Shown here in pieces: positions 27,107 through 39,722 of a stretch of DNA of 64,000 nt (positions are counted from its first letter, which is position 1; every line of letters starts with the position of its first letter). This DNA comes from Malurus cyaneus samueli (taxonomy: Eukaryota; Chordata; Aves; Passeriformes; Maluridae), in NCBI GenBank assembly GCA_009741485.1, contig CM019236.1, forward strand, positions 64,826,300 to 64,890,299, read 5' to 3'. A program made the position numbers and the translations under genes. The notes below the pieces were generated by a model. That model was not told where the DNA came from, ran no database searches, and was given only the letters and a program-made list of their open reading frames with translations.

Positions 27107-28090
27107 ATCACAGACTCACAGAGTCACTTAGCTTAGAAGAATCCTTAAGATCATTCAGTACAAGCATCAACCCAGCACTATCAAGTCCACCACTAAATCG
27201 TGTCTGTAAACCTCACATCTACGTGCCTTTAAATTCCTCCAGGGATGGTGGCTCACCACCTTCCTGGGCAGCCTAGTCCAGTGCTTCATGACCCTGTCGG
27301 TGAAAAAAATTTTCACAATATCCAATCTAAACCTCCTGGGGCACAACTTGATGCTATGCCCTCTTGTCTTTGTTGCCTGGGAGAACAGATCAACCCACAA
27401 CCAGCTACAAGTTCCTGCCAAGTGCTTTTAGACTGTGATAAAGTGCACCCTGAGTGGTATCCAGGCTGAACACCCCCAACTCCCTCAGTTGCTCCTTATC
27501 AGACTTGTGTTCCAGACACTTCCTCAGCCCCGTTGCCCTTCTCTGGATAACCTCCAGCAAATCAATGTCCATCTTGTAGTGAGAGGTCCAGAGCTGGACA
27601 CAGGGCTTTAGGTACAGCCTCATCAGCTCCAAGAATGGGGGACAGTCACTGCCTTAGTCCTGCTGGTGACACTGCTCCTGATACAGGCCAGGTGGAGCTT
27701 GTGTTCAGTGGTGGTCAAGCAGTGGCAGCTTTCCAATTCCATGTCTGTAGTGCTCTGTAAGGTTCTTGTCAGCCAAGGGCAGCACTTGAAGTTTCATTTT
27801 GTTGAACCTCCTACTACTGGCCTTGGACTATGGGTCCATCCTGTCCAGATCCCTCTGTAGCGCCTTGATATCCTCAGATAGATGAACACTTCCAGATCAA
27901 CACTTGGCACCATCTGCAAACTGAGAGTGTACTATCTTGTGCAGATAGTACAAGAAGGACTAACCCCAACACGGGTCCTGGGGAACCCCCTTGGTAACTG
28001 GCTGCCAGCTGGATGTTCCTCCATTCACCATCGCTCTCTGGGCCTGAACATCCAGACAGATTTTTACCCTACAAAGAGAGCACATGTCCA
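27107..28090 (-). mobile_element. CR1 LINE fragment (3' end), minus strand
   Basis: The plus strand begins with the reversed CR1 tail at about 27107 (AGAATCACAGACTCACAGAG). Minus-strand frames at 27167-27421 and 27405-27632 carry the ORF2 C-terminal signatures of CR1, with residues RRFRLDIVKIFFTDRVMKHW preceded by QRRATGLRKCLEH and LRELGVFSL. From about 27640 to 28090 there is further avian CR1-type sequence in the same orientation. The coding part is broken by frameshifts into separate short frames, so this is an inactive 5'-truncated copy. Confidence 0.88.
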
Positions 28091-28329
28091 AGCCGTGAGC
28101 TAACACTCATGTAGCAAATAATGAAATAAAGAATCGCCTAAAAAAAGACATATAGTGATAATAATTTTCATTTTCAGTGCCCAAAAACTAGTAATAGAAA
28201 AACACTGGGAAATTTCATGTAAATATGGAAAACAAATAGATTTGTTCTGATATTTTTCCTTAGAGAAAAGACTAAATTAATTTTTTTGCAAGATAATATT
28301 TTTGAAGACTGGGGAGATGTTTTTTCTTC

Positions 28330-28800
28330 CAGTCCTCAAGAACCTCTCCTGATTGTCATGACCTCTCAAAGATGACTGAGTGGAATAGCAATAATGTCCA
28401 TCAGTTCCCTTAGCGCTTGTAGGTTCATCTCCTCAGGACCCATAGGCTTGTGGATATTAAGCTTAACTAAATGGTTTCTAAAGTAATCTTCCTTAATCAA
28501 GAGTGTCTTCCTTTCCAGAGTGTCTTCTTGGGTCAGGCTTTCCTGAGAACTGCATTTGCATTGAAGACTGAATTCAGTGTCAGGAAGGAATTCAGTGTCT
28601 TCTTCTCTGCAAACTCTCTTGCAAGGGTCCCTGGTCCCTTCCATTCAGTGGAGGGCCCATATTTTGCCTAATATTCCTTTTGTTATTGATACATCTGAAG
28701 AAGTCCTTCTCTTTATTCTTGATATCCTTAGTCAGACCTAATTCCAGATGGATTAATCCCAAATGATTGTTTTTCAATAGAATAGCAAAATCATGCAGGC
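28330..28800 (-). mobile_element. CR1 LINE fragment (reverse transcriptase N-terminal part), minus strand
   Basis: Minus-strand frames at 28366-28644 and 28592-28957 carry residues typical of the start of the CR1 reverse transcriptase, including KDFFRCINNKRN upstream and NIHKPMGPEEMNLQALREL downstream. They lie in different frames with extra bases between, so the gene is broken. The fragment lies 240 bp upstream, in element orientation, of the 27107-28090 CR1 and may be part of the same old insertion with internal loss, or a second copy. Confidence 0.7.
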
Positions 28801-31265
28801 TTGAAACTCTTCCACTTTCAAGAGGGTTGCTCAAGCAATAGAGTAAGAGAAAGGCTGGCTGTGGCAGGGCTGACTGGAGTCTGGTAAGTTTAAGACACAA
28901 ACACATTTTTTTTTTTATTTTCATAGCTATCACTATCTGGGCTACCAGCAGAAGCAATGGTCATTGAGGAAAAGATAAAGTTGCTGGCAATATGCTTAAG
29001 ACTTGCAGGAATTCACAATTCCTCTTAGTAACTTCAGCATTCCCTGCGAGAAAAAATGTATCAAGCTATACATCTAGTCTGAAGATTTCTCATTTTGGTC
29101 CTGAGAATGAGGTTTTGGTGAGGTGAGGTAAAGAAACATTAGAGAGTCAAGAAAATGTGTTTTACTTTGTGGTATTGGAATACATGAGGGATAGTTAAAA
29201 GTAAGGTCAATTTAAAGGACCAGGTACAGAGGAAATGGATCCACAAAGTGATAGTTATTTCCAGCCTGAAGGCATGGCCAAGATAATTTTAAGTCTTGCA
29301 TTCCAGTTATGTCACTGCAGACAAACTTTCAGCTCAAAATGAAGATTAGGAGAAGAGGTGAAAAAATTGATTATGCTTGCTTGATATTTTTAAATAAACA
29401 AATGGTACTGAATTTTTGAAAATATTGCCATTAGAGATTCACTGAAATGCAGTACAAGCAAATTTTGTGCCTTCTATCTTAAGAGTTCAATTGTCACAGT
29501 GATTGAATTCTTCCTTCTATACAACTTTCTTTCACATACTGTTGATTTTTCTATGTAATGAATGATTTCCCCTAAATAAATATGTAAACCAAACTACTAA
29601 TAATTCAACAAACTTTCATCGTCCTTAAGAATAAAGGTAAGTGACAGTAGTCACTTAGCTCTGAAATGAGAGGGAACAAAATACAGAAATTTGCTTCTAT
29701 AAATGTTGCTTACATCATTTATAATGAATGTGTATTTCTTCCAGTATATAAATAGTTTATATTGAGACTGGGTTTGAAAGCACATTATCATAATAGCAAT
29801 ATGTGGTTAAAAAAATCTCTCTGTCTAATGTATGTACATACTGCATTTCTTTTATGATTGTTCTGTGTTAATGCAAGTTGCTTGGCATATGTTGTTTTTA
29901 GTTAAGATATTGGATCACCAAAGAGTTCACTTCATACCAAATTATAGCCTGCTGTAATCACGTCTTCCATGTTATTCAATGCAGAATTTTGTTAATATCG
30001 CCTCTACAAATTTGTGCGTCAGTCATAAAATGGGGAAAAAAAGGGTAATGATTTCTATTGCTGTATTCCTTTAGTTTGCTTGCTTATTCCCCTAGTGAAA
30101 ACATTTAAGTCTCTGTATTCTCTCAGTCACATTCCAAAAAAATGAATGTTTCCATACTTCCATATTTTTTGAAGATATGCTTTAAAGCTTTGTTAAAGTG
30201 GGTAAAGCTCCCTCTGTTCTACTGCAGTGTGTTTCTCAAGGACTTTCAGCACTAAAAATAGTTATCATTTGCAGAAAGAGGGACAGGATGTGATTGCTTG
30301 CCTTAACGTATAGTGAGCATTTATACACAAAGTAGAACAACTGTCTTGTCTCACAAATTGAGTAGTACATCTGTGAGTACCTTTTCACTGCCTTTGAGGC
30401 AGTGCTTGCCTGAAGGCCTTGCCTGTTGGTATCAAACAAGACACAAGAGACTAGATCTAACTTTTATTTCACAGATAAAGTCATCGACAATAGTGTATTC
30501 CAGTCTGGTATAAAAGAAATATCTCTTATCTTTATTTCAACCTGATTAACTGTCTTCATTTAATTGTTAGCTTTTATTGACAAAGTACCAAATATGCTCA
30601 TTAGGTGTGGTGAGACAGAGTAGAATCAATTTATACAATAAATTAAAGGGTAGAACCTCTAAGTATTTAGACTAAAGATAAAGTAAAAACCTATTAAATG
30701 TAAAGTCTTACTGATAAAGAATGGCAATTCCTTCTAGCAGGCATATTCTTCTAACAGATTTTAATTTAGTGTTGTGTCATTGTCCCTTGGAGCAGTGTTT
30801 AGCTTAGCTAGAATATTGGCTTCTCTCAGAGCTGACCAAAAATAACAAAGAATAGTTATGAATAATATATAGACCTTAATAGAAACTTTATTTCTCAGTC
30901 AAGCCTTGGTCAAATCTGCTCTGTTGTATGTGTAAGGCTTCAGACACATTTGTAACTAGGCTGGTAGTTAGCTATAATGGGCTTTGAACTAGAAAACGTT
31001 TTGGGATGCTGATAGGGGAGGGTTTGAATTGGATGGAAAATATGAACCTAAGAGCTAAATGGTGATGTAAGGACATGATTTACATGTGGGATCACATATG
31101 CTCTTGAGACCGAAACATTGTAGTGTTTTGAAAGGTGTGCAAAAGCACCATGTGCTTGGAAATTATAAAAAGTGTAATTTGAAAACATGTGTTACAGCCC
31201 TTGAAGCATTTAGGTCGTGGTTATATTTGGCACATCTAATGCTGAGCTGAGTACTGCTTGATAAT
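28801..31265. other. Intergenic, nothing recognised
   Basis: AT-rich single-copy sequence with short chance frames and no recognisable repeat. Confidence 0.6.
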
Positions 31266-31271
31266 GTGCTG
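31266..31271 (+). repeat. 6-bp target site duplication (left)
   Basis: GTGCTG directly precedes the solo LTR and is repeated exactly at 31712-31717. Confidence 0.8.
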
Positions 31272-31711
31272 TGCTGGAGCGGCCATTTGCAAGGAGACGG
31301 GGAGAGACACATAAACGACCTCGTAGACTTGGTTGTACGTGCTCTCTCATCCACTTTATTAACTGAAGCCGGGGTTTTTATACCCTTGGCTCGTAATGAC
31401 GGCGGCAGTTAAACGTAACGCTTTTTTGTAACAGGGATAACGGTAACTTAACGTACAGAAGCTCCTACTATCGCCATAAATTTCCTTATATGGTAGTTCT
31501 GCTGTTGCAGGGGGCTCGTGCTGACTACCTTTGCCATAGGGTAATATTGCGGCTTCTCACGGCCTCGCGGGCACTCGAGATAGACCCGACTGGAACTGTT
31601 AGAGCACCTGCCGGCTGTCGGCCAACGGTGGCCAAAGGCACCGAATGTTCCAGAGCGTTCACGGACCTTCTCTGCCCTTACCAGGCCTAGGCCTTATAAT
31701 GGCTTACCACA
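31272..31711 (-). mobile_element. Solo LTR of an endogenous retrovirus, minus strand
   Basis: This 440-bp element starts TGTGGTAAGCC and ends GCTCCAGCA on the minus strand (TG...CA termini) and is flanked by identical 6-bp copies of GTGCTG. A TATA box (GGTATAAAAAC) lies near 31375-31383 and a poly(A) signal AATAAA at 31365-31370, both in minus orientation, with U3 on the high-coordinate side. CpG content is well above the surroundings. Six-base target duplications are characteristic of alpharetrovirus-like and ERVK-like integrases. No internal retroviral sequence is present, so the provirus has collapsed to one LTR by recombination. Confidence 0.82.
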
Positions 31712-31717
31712 GTGCTG
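31712..31717 (+). repeat. 6-bp target site duplication (right)
   Basis: Exact copy of the GTGCTG at 31266-31271. Confidence 0.8.
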
Positions 31718-32135
31718 CTACAATGGAGTTGTATATGTGCAGCCAGCGCTTTGGGAATATCTTTTTTTCATCTGATTCTCTCATGTTACACCTTCGGTGA
31801 TGTTTGTGTGCTACTTCCCTCCCACCACTGGCCAGAAGCCAGTATTTTTGATGTAAATCTAAAAACCCCAGAGAATATACATGTCTGTGATCTAACTCTC
31901 ATCAGTTAGCCTTCACAGTTTTCAAGGTCAATGCTGTGATAGTGATCATTTTAAATGAACTGCAGCTTGTGGAGGTACATTTGACATTTTGCTGACAATC
32001 AATCTCAGTTTTTCAAGCCTACAACCAACCTCTAAGAATCTTTTGCCAAGGTTTTGGCAAGACCACTTTGGAAAGTAGCACACAGTAGATAAACGCCAAC
32101 ACCTGCAATGTGAGGACAATGAGAAGACTGAGGAT

Positions 32136-32183
32136 GGTCCTGACGAACTACTTAAAAGTAGTTGGTCCTGACCAACTACTTTT
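32136..32183. repeat. 18-bp direct repeat forming a perfect 14-bp hairpin
   Basis: GGTCCTGACGAACTACTT (32136-32153) and GGTCCTGACCAACTACTT (32164-32181) differ by one base. In addition 32154-32167 is exactly complementary to 32170-32183 with a 2-base loop. Confidence 0.9.
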
Positions 32184-32995
32184 ATTACTTAAATCAATTT
32201 CTTGTATTGTTTTTCTTGATCCATCACTGTTTATAGGCTCACAAAACTGGCATTGAACAGGGCAAAAGTCTGGGTTATGAAGCAGAAATATGTACATCTT
32301 TTTGGAATGGTCAATGGAAGAAATATTTTTTGAGGACTTTGCATGAATTCTTTCACAGTATTCTGGTACACAGAAATGCTTTAGTCTCAAAACCCTAACC
32401 TGTTGTCTTGTGAAATCTGCCACCTTCCATTGCAGCCACTCTGTGGATTATAGATTATCTGTTGTGGCAGATAAAGATAGAACTACTATTATTATTATTT
32501 TTAATTTTACAGCCAAAGTTCAGTGGATGTATATTTTTCCTTGTGCTATATGTAGTATTTTACATACCGTAGAAACACAAAAAAAAAGATCCTATTATTG
32601 GTGTAAAAAACTGTTTTGAATTTCTCTGTTATGCGTCAATGCAATTTAATAACTTCACAACTTTCTACTTTGCTGTGAAAATGCCTGTTCTAGCATGTTT
32701 GTACTTACGTCACAATGGCTATGGATAGTTTATGTTTCATAATCATGAAAATTGTAAACTATGAGTGCTGTTCATCACAGTTGATTACAATAACTCTTTT
32801 CATTAAAATTCAAATAACTCAAAAAGTCTTAATAATTGAAGTAAAAGTAACCCTGATATAGTGTGTTACATGTGCAATGGCACAGTTTTAAAGCAGAATA
32901 AGCATATCGAAAGGCCTTTGCACTACCTATTTTAATTATTTTAATACAAATGTATACTGAGATAATAGAATCATCGAGAAGAAAGTCTAGCTTCA

Positions 32996-33241
32996 TTAAG
33001 ATTTTTTTTTTGTTTCACAACATTTTTTCCAAAGATTTTTTCTTTTGGAAAGAGTGTTTCTTCCATTATTCCCATAAGGTACAGTGGATGTGGCACTGGG
33101 ATCGGTAGCTGCTCCAGTGACAAGCAATTCAGGGTTCCAATGATACCAATGCAGTTTAGTCACGCTGACGTGTGCTACTAGATGACTATCAGATTTACCT
33201 ATCTGACAACTATATTCTCTTTCCTTGCTGAATGTCTTCAT
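32996..33241 (-). pseudogene. Unidentified frame, possible processed pseudogene fragment
   Basis: An 81-codon minus-strand frame starting at 33241 has a protein-like composition, unlike the Phe/Leu/Lys-rich chance frames around it. It includes the stretch HWYHWNPELLVTGAATDPS and a basic C-terminus ending in a lysine-rich run encoded by an A-rich tract. I do not recognise the family. The frame could be a piece of an old retrocopied mRNA, an isolated exon, or chance. No flanking exon, intron or clear poly(A) tail could be demonstrated. Confidence 0.25.
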
Positions 33242-35544
33242 TAAAACATTTTATCCTTGTAATAATGTCTTCGATCACTGGAAAGCTCTCAGAATGTTGT
33301 GTTGGCCAGACCTAGACAACACGGAAATAACATGACCAAAGACTTACAGGAACTAACATTCTCTTTTCTCAAGGTACCCTTTTATACCATCTTAGCAACT
33401 AGTGCCTATACATTGTCAACTACATTGTCAGGAGGCTTCATTTTCTACTCTCGAGATATGTTTGAGTTATGTTTTCTGTTTCTATGTTATTGCGTTCATA
33501 TTCCATTCTCCTTCTTCTCAAAGCAGCCACAAGCTGTGGGCTTTTTTACGTGCAGGCTATAACACTCCTTTTATTGAACTCCCATAGTAACAATAATTGA
33601 TTCCACTCGAGTGGTAAAAAGAGGTCTTAGATTTTCTATTTCAATTAAGGAAATTTCAACTGCTCTTTCATTCCTTTCTTCTTACCTGCACAGATTTTTA
33701 GCGTATGGATCGATGAAACTTTTTCTTGCCTTTAAGACTTACGTTCCTCTCTGTTCTTCCCTGATTATGTCTCATTGTTTGACAATAGAGAATATCACAA
33801 GTCTATAAAAGTTATGCAATACTTCCTTTCAAGGAAGCCGGAATGTTGATCAATACACTCAAGACATTGACACAATTTGCATTTTGTGCCTATGAAGCAG
33901 GACCGGTTTTGGGACCTGAGCTAGTGTGTCTCCAGCTGGCTGTAAATGAGGGCAAATATAGCTAAACACATATGTGTGGCAAGGCACAGATACCTTCATT
34001 TAACATTTAGTAACTTTTCTCCCTCTTCTCCTTTCCCTTTCCCTTCTCCTTCCTCTTCTCACTTCTTCCTTGCCTTTGCTGCTCTTCCCCTCCAAGTTGC
34101 CTTAACACAGATAGAAACAGATAGCATGCATGTTTAGAAGGGCTAAAGGGAATTCCGCATGTTCATTGATATCACTCAGCTGAGTGATTCCCGCTGGCAT
34201 TCAACATGCCTCACAGTGCACATCACTTTGATTTTCACAACCACTTCTTCCTTTCAGGGTCCGAGCCACAAAAATGTATTGTCTCCACATCTGAGATATA
34301 CTCAGAAAGTATGTCAAAATCAGATGGAAATCTCTAGCCATCTTATGACCACTGGGTTTAACCACACATTGCATCTCTTTATTCTTGATGATTGACAAGG
34401 ATTTCTCGAATTCTGCTTATTCGTTAAGCTGATTTAATTTGAAAAGTTTCCCATAAATTAGTGCATTGAAGTTACTCTTTCTGTCCTTTTAAAATACCTA
34501 GATTATAAGGAATGTTACATGTTTTTAAATGTATTTTGTACAAAGTTAAGAGAACTAAACTTTCAGAAAGATGGAAAAAGGCTCCTAGGTATATAGGAAA
34601 ATACTGTGATAGTATCCAAACAAATACAGTATCCTCTGTTGCTTGTACTCAGTAGTTAAATATATAGGATCTGTCTTTTCTTCGTCAATTCTAATTACTG
34701 TACAGGAGAGAGTTGCTCTGCTGTCCTTGTTAAGGAATGAAGGATGTTGCTATGGCAGGATAGTAGAGGTAATGTGGATGTGAGAAAAATGGGGATGACA
34801 AATGGGAAAGTTTTTGAGCTAAAACTTCAAAATTACATAATAGCTGTGATTGCCCACAGATTCCCACCCACCTACCATTGGAAGTAACACCACTATAAGT
34901 CCTCCCTACCAGCCTGTCTCACAATTCCTATTCAGCTGTTGCTGAATAAGTAGGAGTGGTTCAGTTCAGGATGCCTCCTGTTACAAAGAGCAGGAAAAAG
35001 AGAGATCTCGAGAAGACTCTGAAGACTGGCATCTAATGACTGACACAAGTTCTGAGATAAAGTATTGTGGCAGCTCTCTTTCCCATCAATTCCTTTCAAA
35101 AAGAAATAACAGGAAAAATATGAAGCAGAAGTATGAAAATAAGTATCAAAAAGCAGAAAGCAGAGCCAAACTGTTTAGGGACGGTTGTTTTTTTTTCCTT
35201 TTTTCTTGTTCCCCTTCCTGTCTTTTATAATCAACAGCTGCATGGAAAGAGTGTATAAAACACAGTATATGGTCACATCAGATAAAACACACTGCATTAC
35301 TATTCAGAAATACCCAGTTTAACAAAATCTAATCCAGGCCAACTCTCCACTGTATAGTGTGACTGGACACTGGAAAGAGCAGGGGGGTGAGTAAAGGAGT
35401 CTGTCCTGATAGGGTGCTGAGCTGTAGGGGATACTAAGTTAAGGAATCTCGATAAATATGCACAGTACTTGCTTGCTAAAAAAATCTTTCAAATAAGAAC
35501 ACTCATTATTCTGCTTATTTGCCTTATCTTGAGCAGTCTGACCG

Positions 35545-35722
35545 GGACACAGTGAAAATTTGAGATTCTGCTCAGAGGGATGTAGAAGAATCACTCTTGC
35601 AGATTGTCCAAACTTGACTGAATGTGGCTCTAAGCAAACTGCTCTGGCTATACCTTTTGAACTAGAATCAAACTAGATAACTTTGGAGGTCACTTCCAAT
35701 TTACATGGTTCTGTGATTTTAC
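35545..35722 (+). mobile_element. CR1 LINE 3' tail, plus strand
   Basis: The segment about 35600-35720 (GCTCTGGCTATACC, then GATAACTTTGGAGGTCACTTCC, then GGTTCTGTGATTTTA) follows the consensus order of an avian CR1 3' end, terminating near 35720. Only the non-coding tail is recognisable. The 5' edge is approximate. Confidence 0.7.
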
Positions 35723-38700
35723 CAAAAAATGTATCACATGAATGCTATCTTGTATGATGCCACAACATTTGAGATAGCTAAATTCTAAGAAGCAGGAACA
35801 CTCTTGTACAGGAATTGTGAGATTTTTTTGGCCTTAGGGCATGATAGGACTATATTCAGGTATTAAAGGAAGTTAAATCATAGATTGAATTTGGCATTTC
35901 ACTGTATAGTCCCCAGCAGAATTTGTTACCCCTAAAAATGGCTTATGCAACACACAAGGAAAATTTGACCTCTGAAAACAGGATTTGCAGAATAATGAAG
36001 CTAAAAAAGAGAGGGAGGTGCCAAACACAGAGAAGAGTTTTGGGGATTAGGCTGGGCCCACTGGACACTGATGTTGAGACAAGTCAGAGGTTCAGTGCCC
36101 GGTCCAAGAACCACATGCATACTTAAGCTCAAGATTACCTTGTGGTCAGTCTGCCAGTAGCAGGACCTGGTTATTTTGACAGACTAATATTCCTGGAATC
36201 TGAATGACCAAGAACTGTTTAATTTGGGATGCAATTGAAGCAACAGCTAATTCCATGGGCAGATGTATCCTTAACTGAGCATCTATAGTTACATATGAGC
36301 AGTTCTTGAGACCCACTTTCCTTATGAAGTTTGCAAAAGGCACTGATTGCTCACTTCAATAGCTGATATGTTAAAGATTAAAGGTTTTTCCCGGTTGTAT
36401 TTTGAGCCTATTATTACTGATTGGATAGCAAATTTTAGTAAATTAATTACAATAAAATGATACCATTAATGTTACAATGATAGAAATCACAAAACAGTGA
36501 AAGATGTGATGTTTACTCGACAATGATTTAGGGGGAATTGGGATCGGTGCGGACAGATTTCCTTGCTTTTTGTTTCTGTTAGGTGTTAAATTCAAAGAAT
36601 TATTTTTCCTCCTCTGTGATGTGTCATCCTTCCCTGTCTTCATTACCTCTTTCTCCACCCCCATCCCCTGCTCCCAACACAGAATATATTCATAGTGCTA
36701 CCATACAATGTATTGAGATTTGGGTAGTTTTTTGTTATTTCCTTTTTTTGCTTTATCTGCCCCCCAAATCCCCAACTGCAATCGCTCTGCATTATTCAAT
36801 GCATGTCTTTTTTTTTTTTTTTTCAAAATTAAATTTTCACTTAATGAAAATTTTATGATATTCAAGTAAGAATTAGGAACTTGATTCTAACTACAGGAAT
36901 TGCTTGGACTGCTGCATGTCATGCAATGAAATATTAAGGCTGACAATGTTAACACAAAGATAGCAATAGAATATTATTTTAGGCATTAAATTAAATTTCA
37001 ATGCACTGGTGCCATTCCTCGACTGAATGCACTTTGAATTTGCAAGACTAAAATAAAAAGACAGACAGAAACAGGCAGGAGGCTCCACTCCCATCCTTTC
37101 AGTCTTGTGGACACTCATCAACTTTTCATGTGGAGCCTCGTAAGTCATTTGGAGTTCACAAAATTGAATTACCTCTCAAATTACCGTTTTGCCTATTTTA
37201 ATGCTTTCCTCTCCCTTCAGTAGCTGTCCTCTAAAATTATACCATTTGCCTAATCAGGTTTCCTGTCACCACACCTGTCTTCAAACTAAAATGCATTAGA
37301 GGTGCATCCCTTCATCTGTTTACACAAATTAGTGTAAGGAGAGCTTTGAGCTTATTCTGAATGACAAGCTTTTTGCCATGGCCAAGTGACAGACTGTTCA
37401 GAATGGCCAATCAGAAACTGACTTTCTGTCCAGTACAATTGGTCACAAAAATGTAATTTAGTTTTCTTTAATAAAATGGAATTATCTTCCCATTCCTTTT
37501 GAGAATCTTAATCTAGAACAACATATCAGCTGTCACTTAGTGCAATCTCCCTGTTTCTTATCCAACAGACTGAAATATCATTCTGTTACTCTTTATGAAA
37601 AACAAGGTTGTCCTCTAGAGTACTTATAGAGGAAAGAGTCTATCTGGGGGCTGTTATCTTTAGCAAATCTGTGTTTAATGGCATTGTTGGCTGGGGTAGT
37701 TTGAAACAACATGCATATTTTTCTATATTTTTTCTATATTTTTCTATATTTTTTCTGTATTTTATTTCCAGTTAAAACACTTATTTTATCATATTCCTTC
37801 TCTGCAAGACACATTTCATATGAGTATAATATATGGATATAAGTAATAGCTCCAAGTTTTAGCTTTTTTTCCTCCTTGTGTCTCTATAGATTGTATGGTT
37901 CACTGTTCAGGATATGTGGTTGAAAATAAAGACATACAGGGTGTTTTAAGTGGTAGGAAGTCTTATTAATAAGAAATATAGAGCAGTGCTCCACACAAAC
38001 TTTTGTTTTTTTTAGTGCCCATTGTTTCACAGGGTTCAAAGGATGTTAAGGAATTCTAGTTAAGGCAAACTATTATGCAACTGACAGCTCTGTGCAAACC
38101 TTTTCTATTGGCTCACCTATGAAGTCTCTTTTTCACTTTTGTGTGTACGGAAAGTGAGATTACTGGAGGAATCTTATTTTACAAAACTGTTGAAATACTC
38201 AGAGCTGGCCTCAAACATTCACTGAACATGACTATGGCTTTCACCATGAATGCAAACTTTCTGAAACTACAGGAAAAATGGACAAAGACCATGAGACCCT
38301 GACAGATGGAATATTGGGAAAATTATTTATAACTCTGCAAACAAAGAACCTAGTAAGATGACAAATCAAGTTAGATTCTGTAGCTATGGGAAGGAGGTAG
38401 AAAACAGTGTAGAGTAGTTAATGCTATTTAAAATGTAAGGAATTGAAAAGGCAACAGAAGCAAAAGAGAGATGTATTCAGGTAATAAAGTCCACCTAGCT
38501 CTAAGTTGATAGGGAAGAAGATGAAGGCAAGTGTGGAACAGTTTTGTTCTCTCATAACTCCCATGTGTTCAAACTCCAGGTCACTCACCATCTCAGTTAA
38601 TTAGGATTTCTTTCCTGTGCTTGTGCTTTCCCATTTGATACCTTAGGCCTAAACAGAAAACATCAAATGTTCTATGTTTCTTCTACAATCATTTAACAAG

Positions 38701-39684
38701 CATTAATTTTCAGCTTGTGTGCACAGTGTATCTCTTTTGAATGCAATTCAAAAGCTGTACCTGTGTATAGTCTTTACTCTTTTTTGCTATAATCATAACA
38801 GAGGCAGGAAGACAGCATCCAGTGTGCTTTGGGCTGTCTGATGCTGGATGAAGGGTCATATTGCCTTCCCTAGGGGTAAGCATCATACCAAAATATCTCT
38901 TACAGCTGAGTCTCATTTGATTCTGGTTCTTTGAAGATAGATAAAATCTGCCAGCCCTTTAGACTCTTTTCATATTGTGTGTAACAAACTAGAATTCTCT
39001 GTCAAAATCCCCACATTCTCTAAAGTATTTGCTCATGGTGCTTCAGACATTTGCATGTTGCCCTGACACTGATGGAGCTGAGGTGAGAATACTCATGTTC
39101 GTCTTCATCTAAGGGATGAGGTTACTAAATATAAAAAAAGTCTCTACTTTTGTAGAAGTGAAGAAGAAAAACCAGGTTTGCGTTACTAATATTAAATGTA
39201 AGATTTATCCATAATTTCAATTTTGACTTCTATTACTACAGAATTTGCACACAGGTGCCTGAAACCTGACAGCATATTGCTGTGAATTACTTAGTAAAGG
39301 CATAAGAACTATGTAAGAACAGTTGTAGGTTATGGGTCGCTTTGATGTCATAAATAATCCACTGAGCTGAATAATGATGTTTGGGTTTAACACAGGAGGA
39401 CAGAACAGAAAGATATGAGAAGAACTATCCCACAGACCAGGGAGACTATCCAAAGGGTCTTTGGTGCTGTGTATCCCCCATATCTGCTGCCTTGCTGCAG
39501 GAGGGTGACAACAGAACAAGAGTGCTGTCAATATGCATTTATTTAGTGTTGAAATAGTGGCAGAGGTAGCAAAGGAGAAAGCAGAAATTACAGACTATTC
39601 TTTATAATTAAGACTGAGGGTGGTGACTCGGGTCCTAGCTAGGCCAGGAAAAGCAAAGAGTTCCAGAAACAAAACCAAAAAGGT
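35723..39684. other. Intergenic, nothing recognised
   Basis: AT-rich single-copy sequence. It includes a T run near 36810-36823 and a short tandem repeat of a TTTTTCTATA-type unit at about 37718-37760. No coding similarity is seen. Confidence 0.6.
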
Positions 39685-39722
39685 GTTTTGTTTTGTTTTG
39701 TTTTGTTTTGTTTTGTTTTGTT
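39685..39722 (+). repeat. (GTTTT)n microsatellite
   Basis: About seven and a half perfect pentanucleotide units. A second, imperfect CCTGT-type pentanucleotide patch follows at about 39816-39840. Confidence 0.95.

Larger units (their letters stand above)
31718..35544. other. Intergenic with small repeats only
   Basis: AT-rich sequence. It contains a short direct/inverted repeat at 32136-32183, a CCACTCGAGTGG palindrome near 33605, a pyrimidine-rich tract at about 34018-34075, and one minus-strand frame of possible interest (32996-33241) listed separately. Confidence 0.55.
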
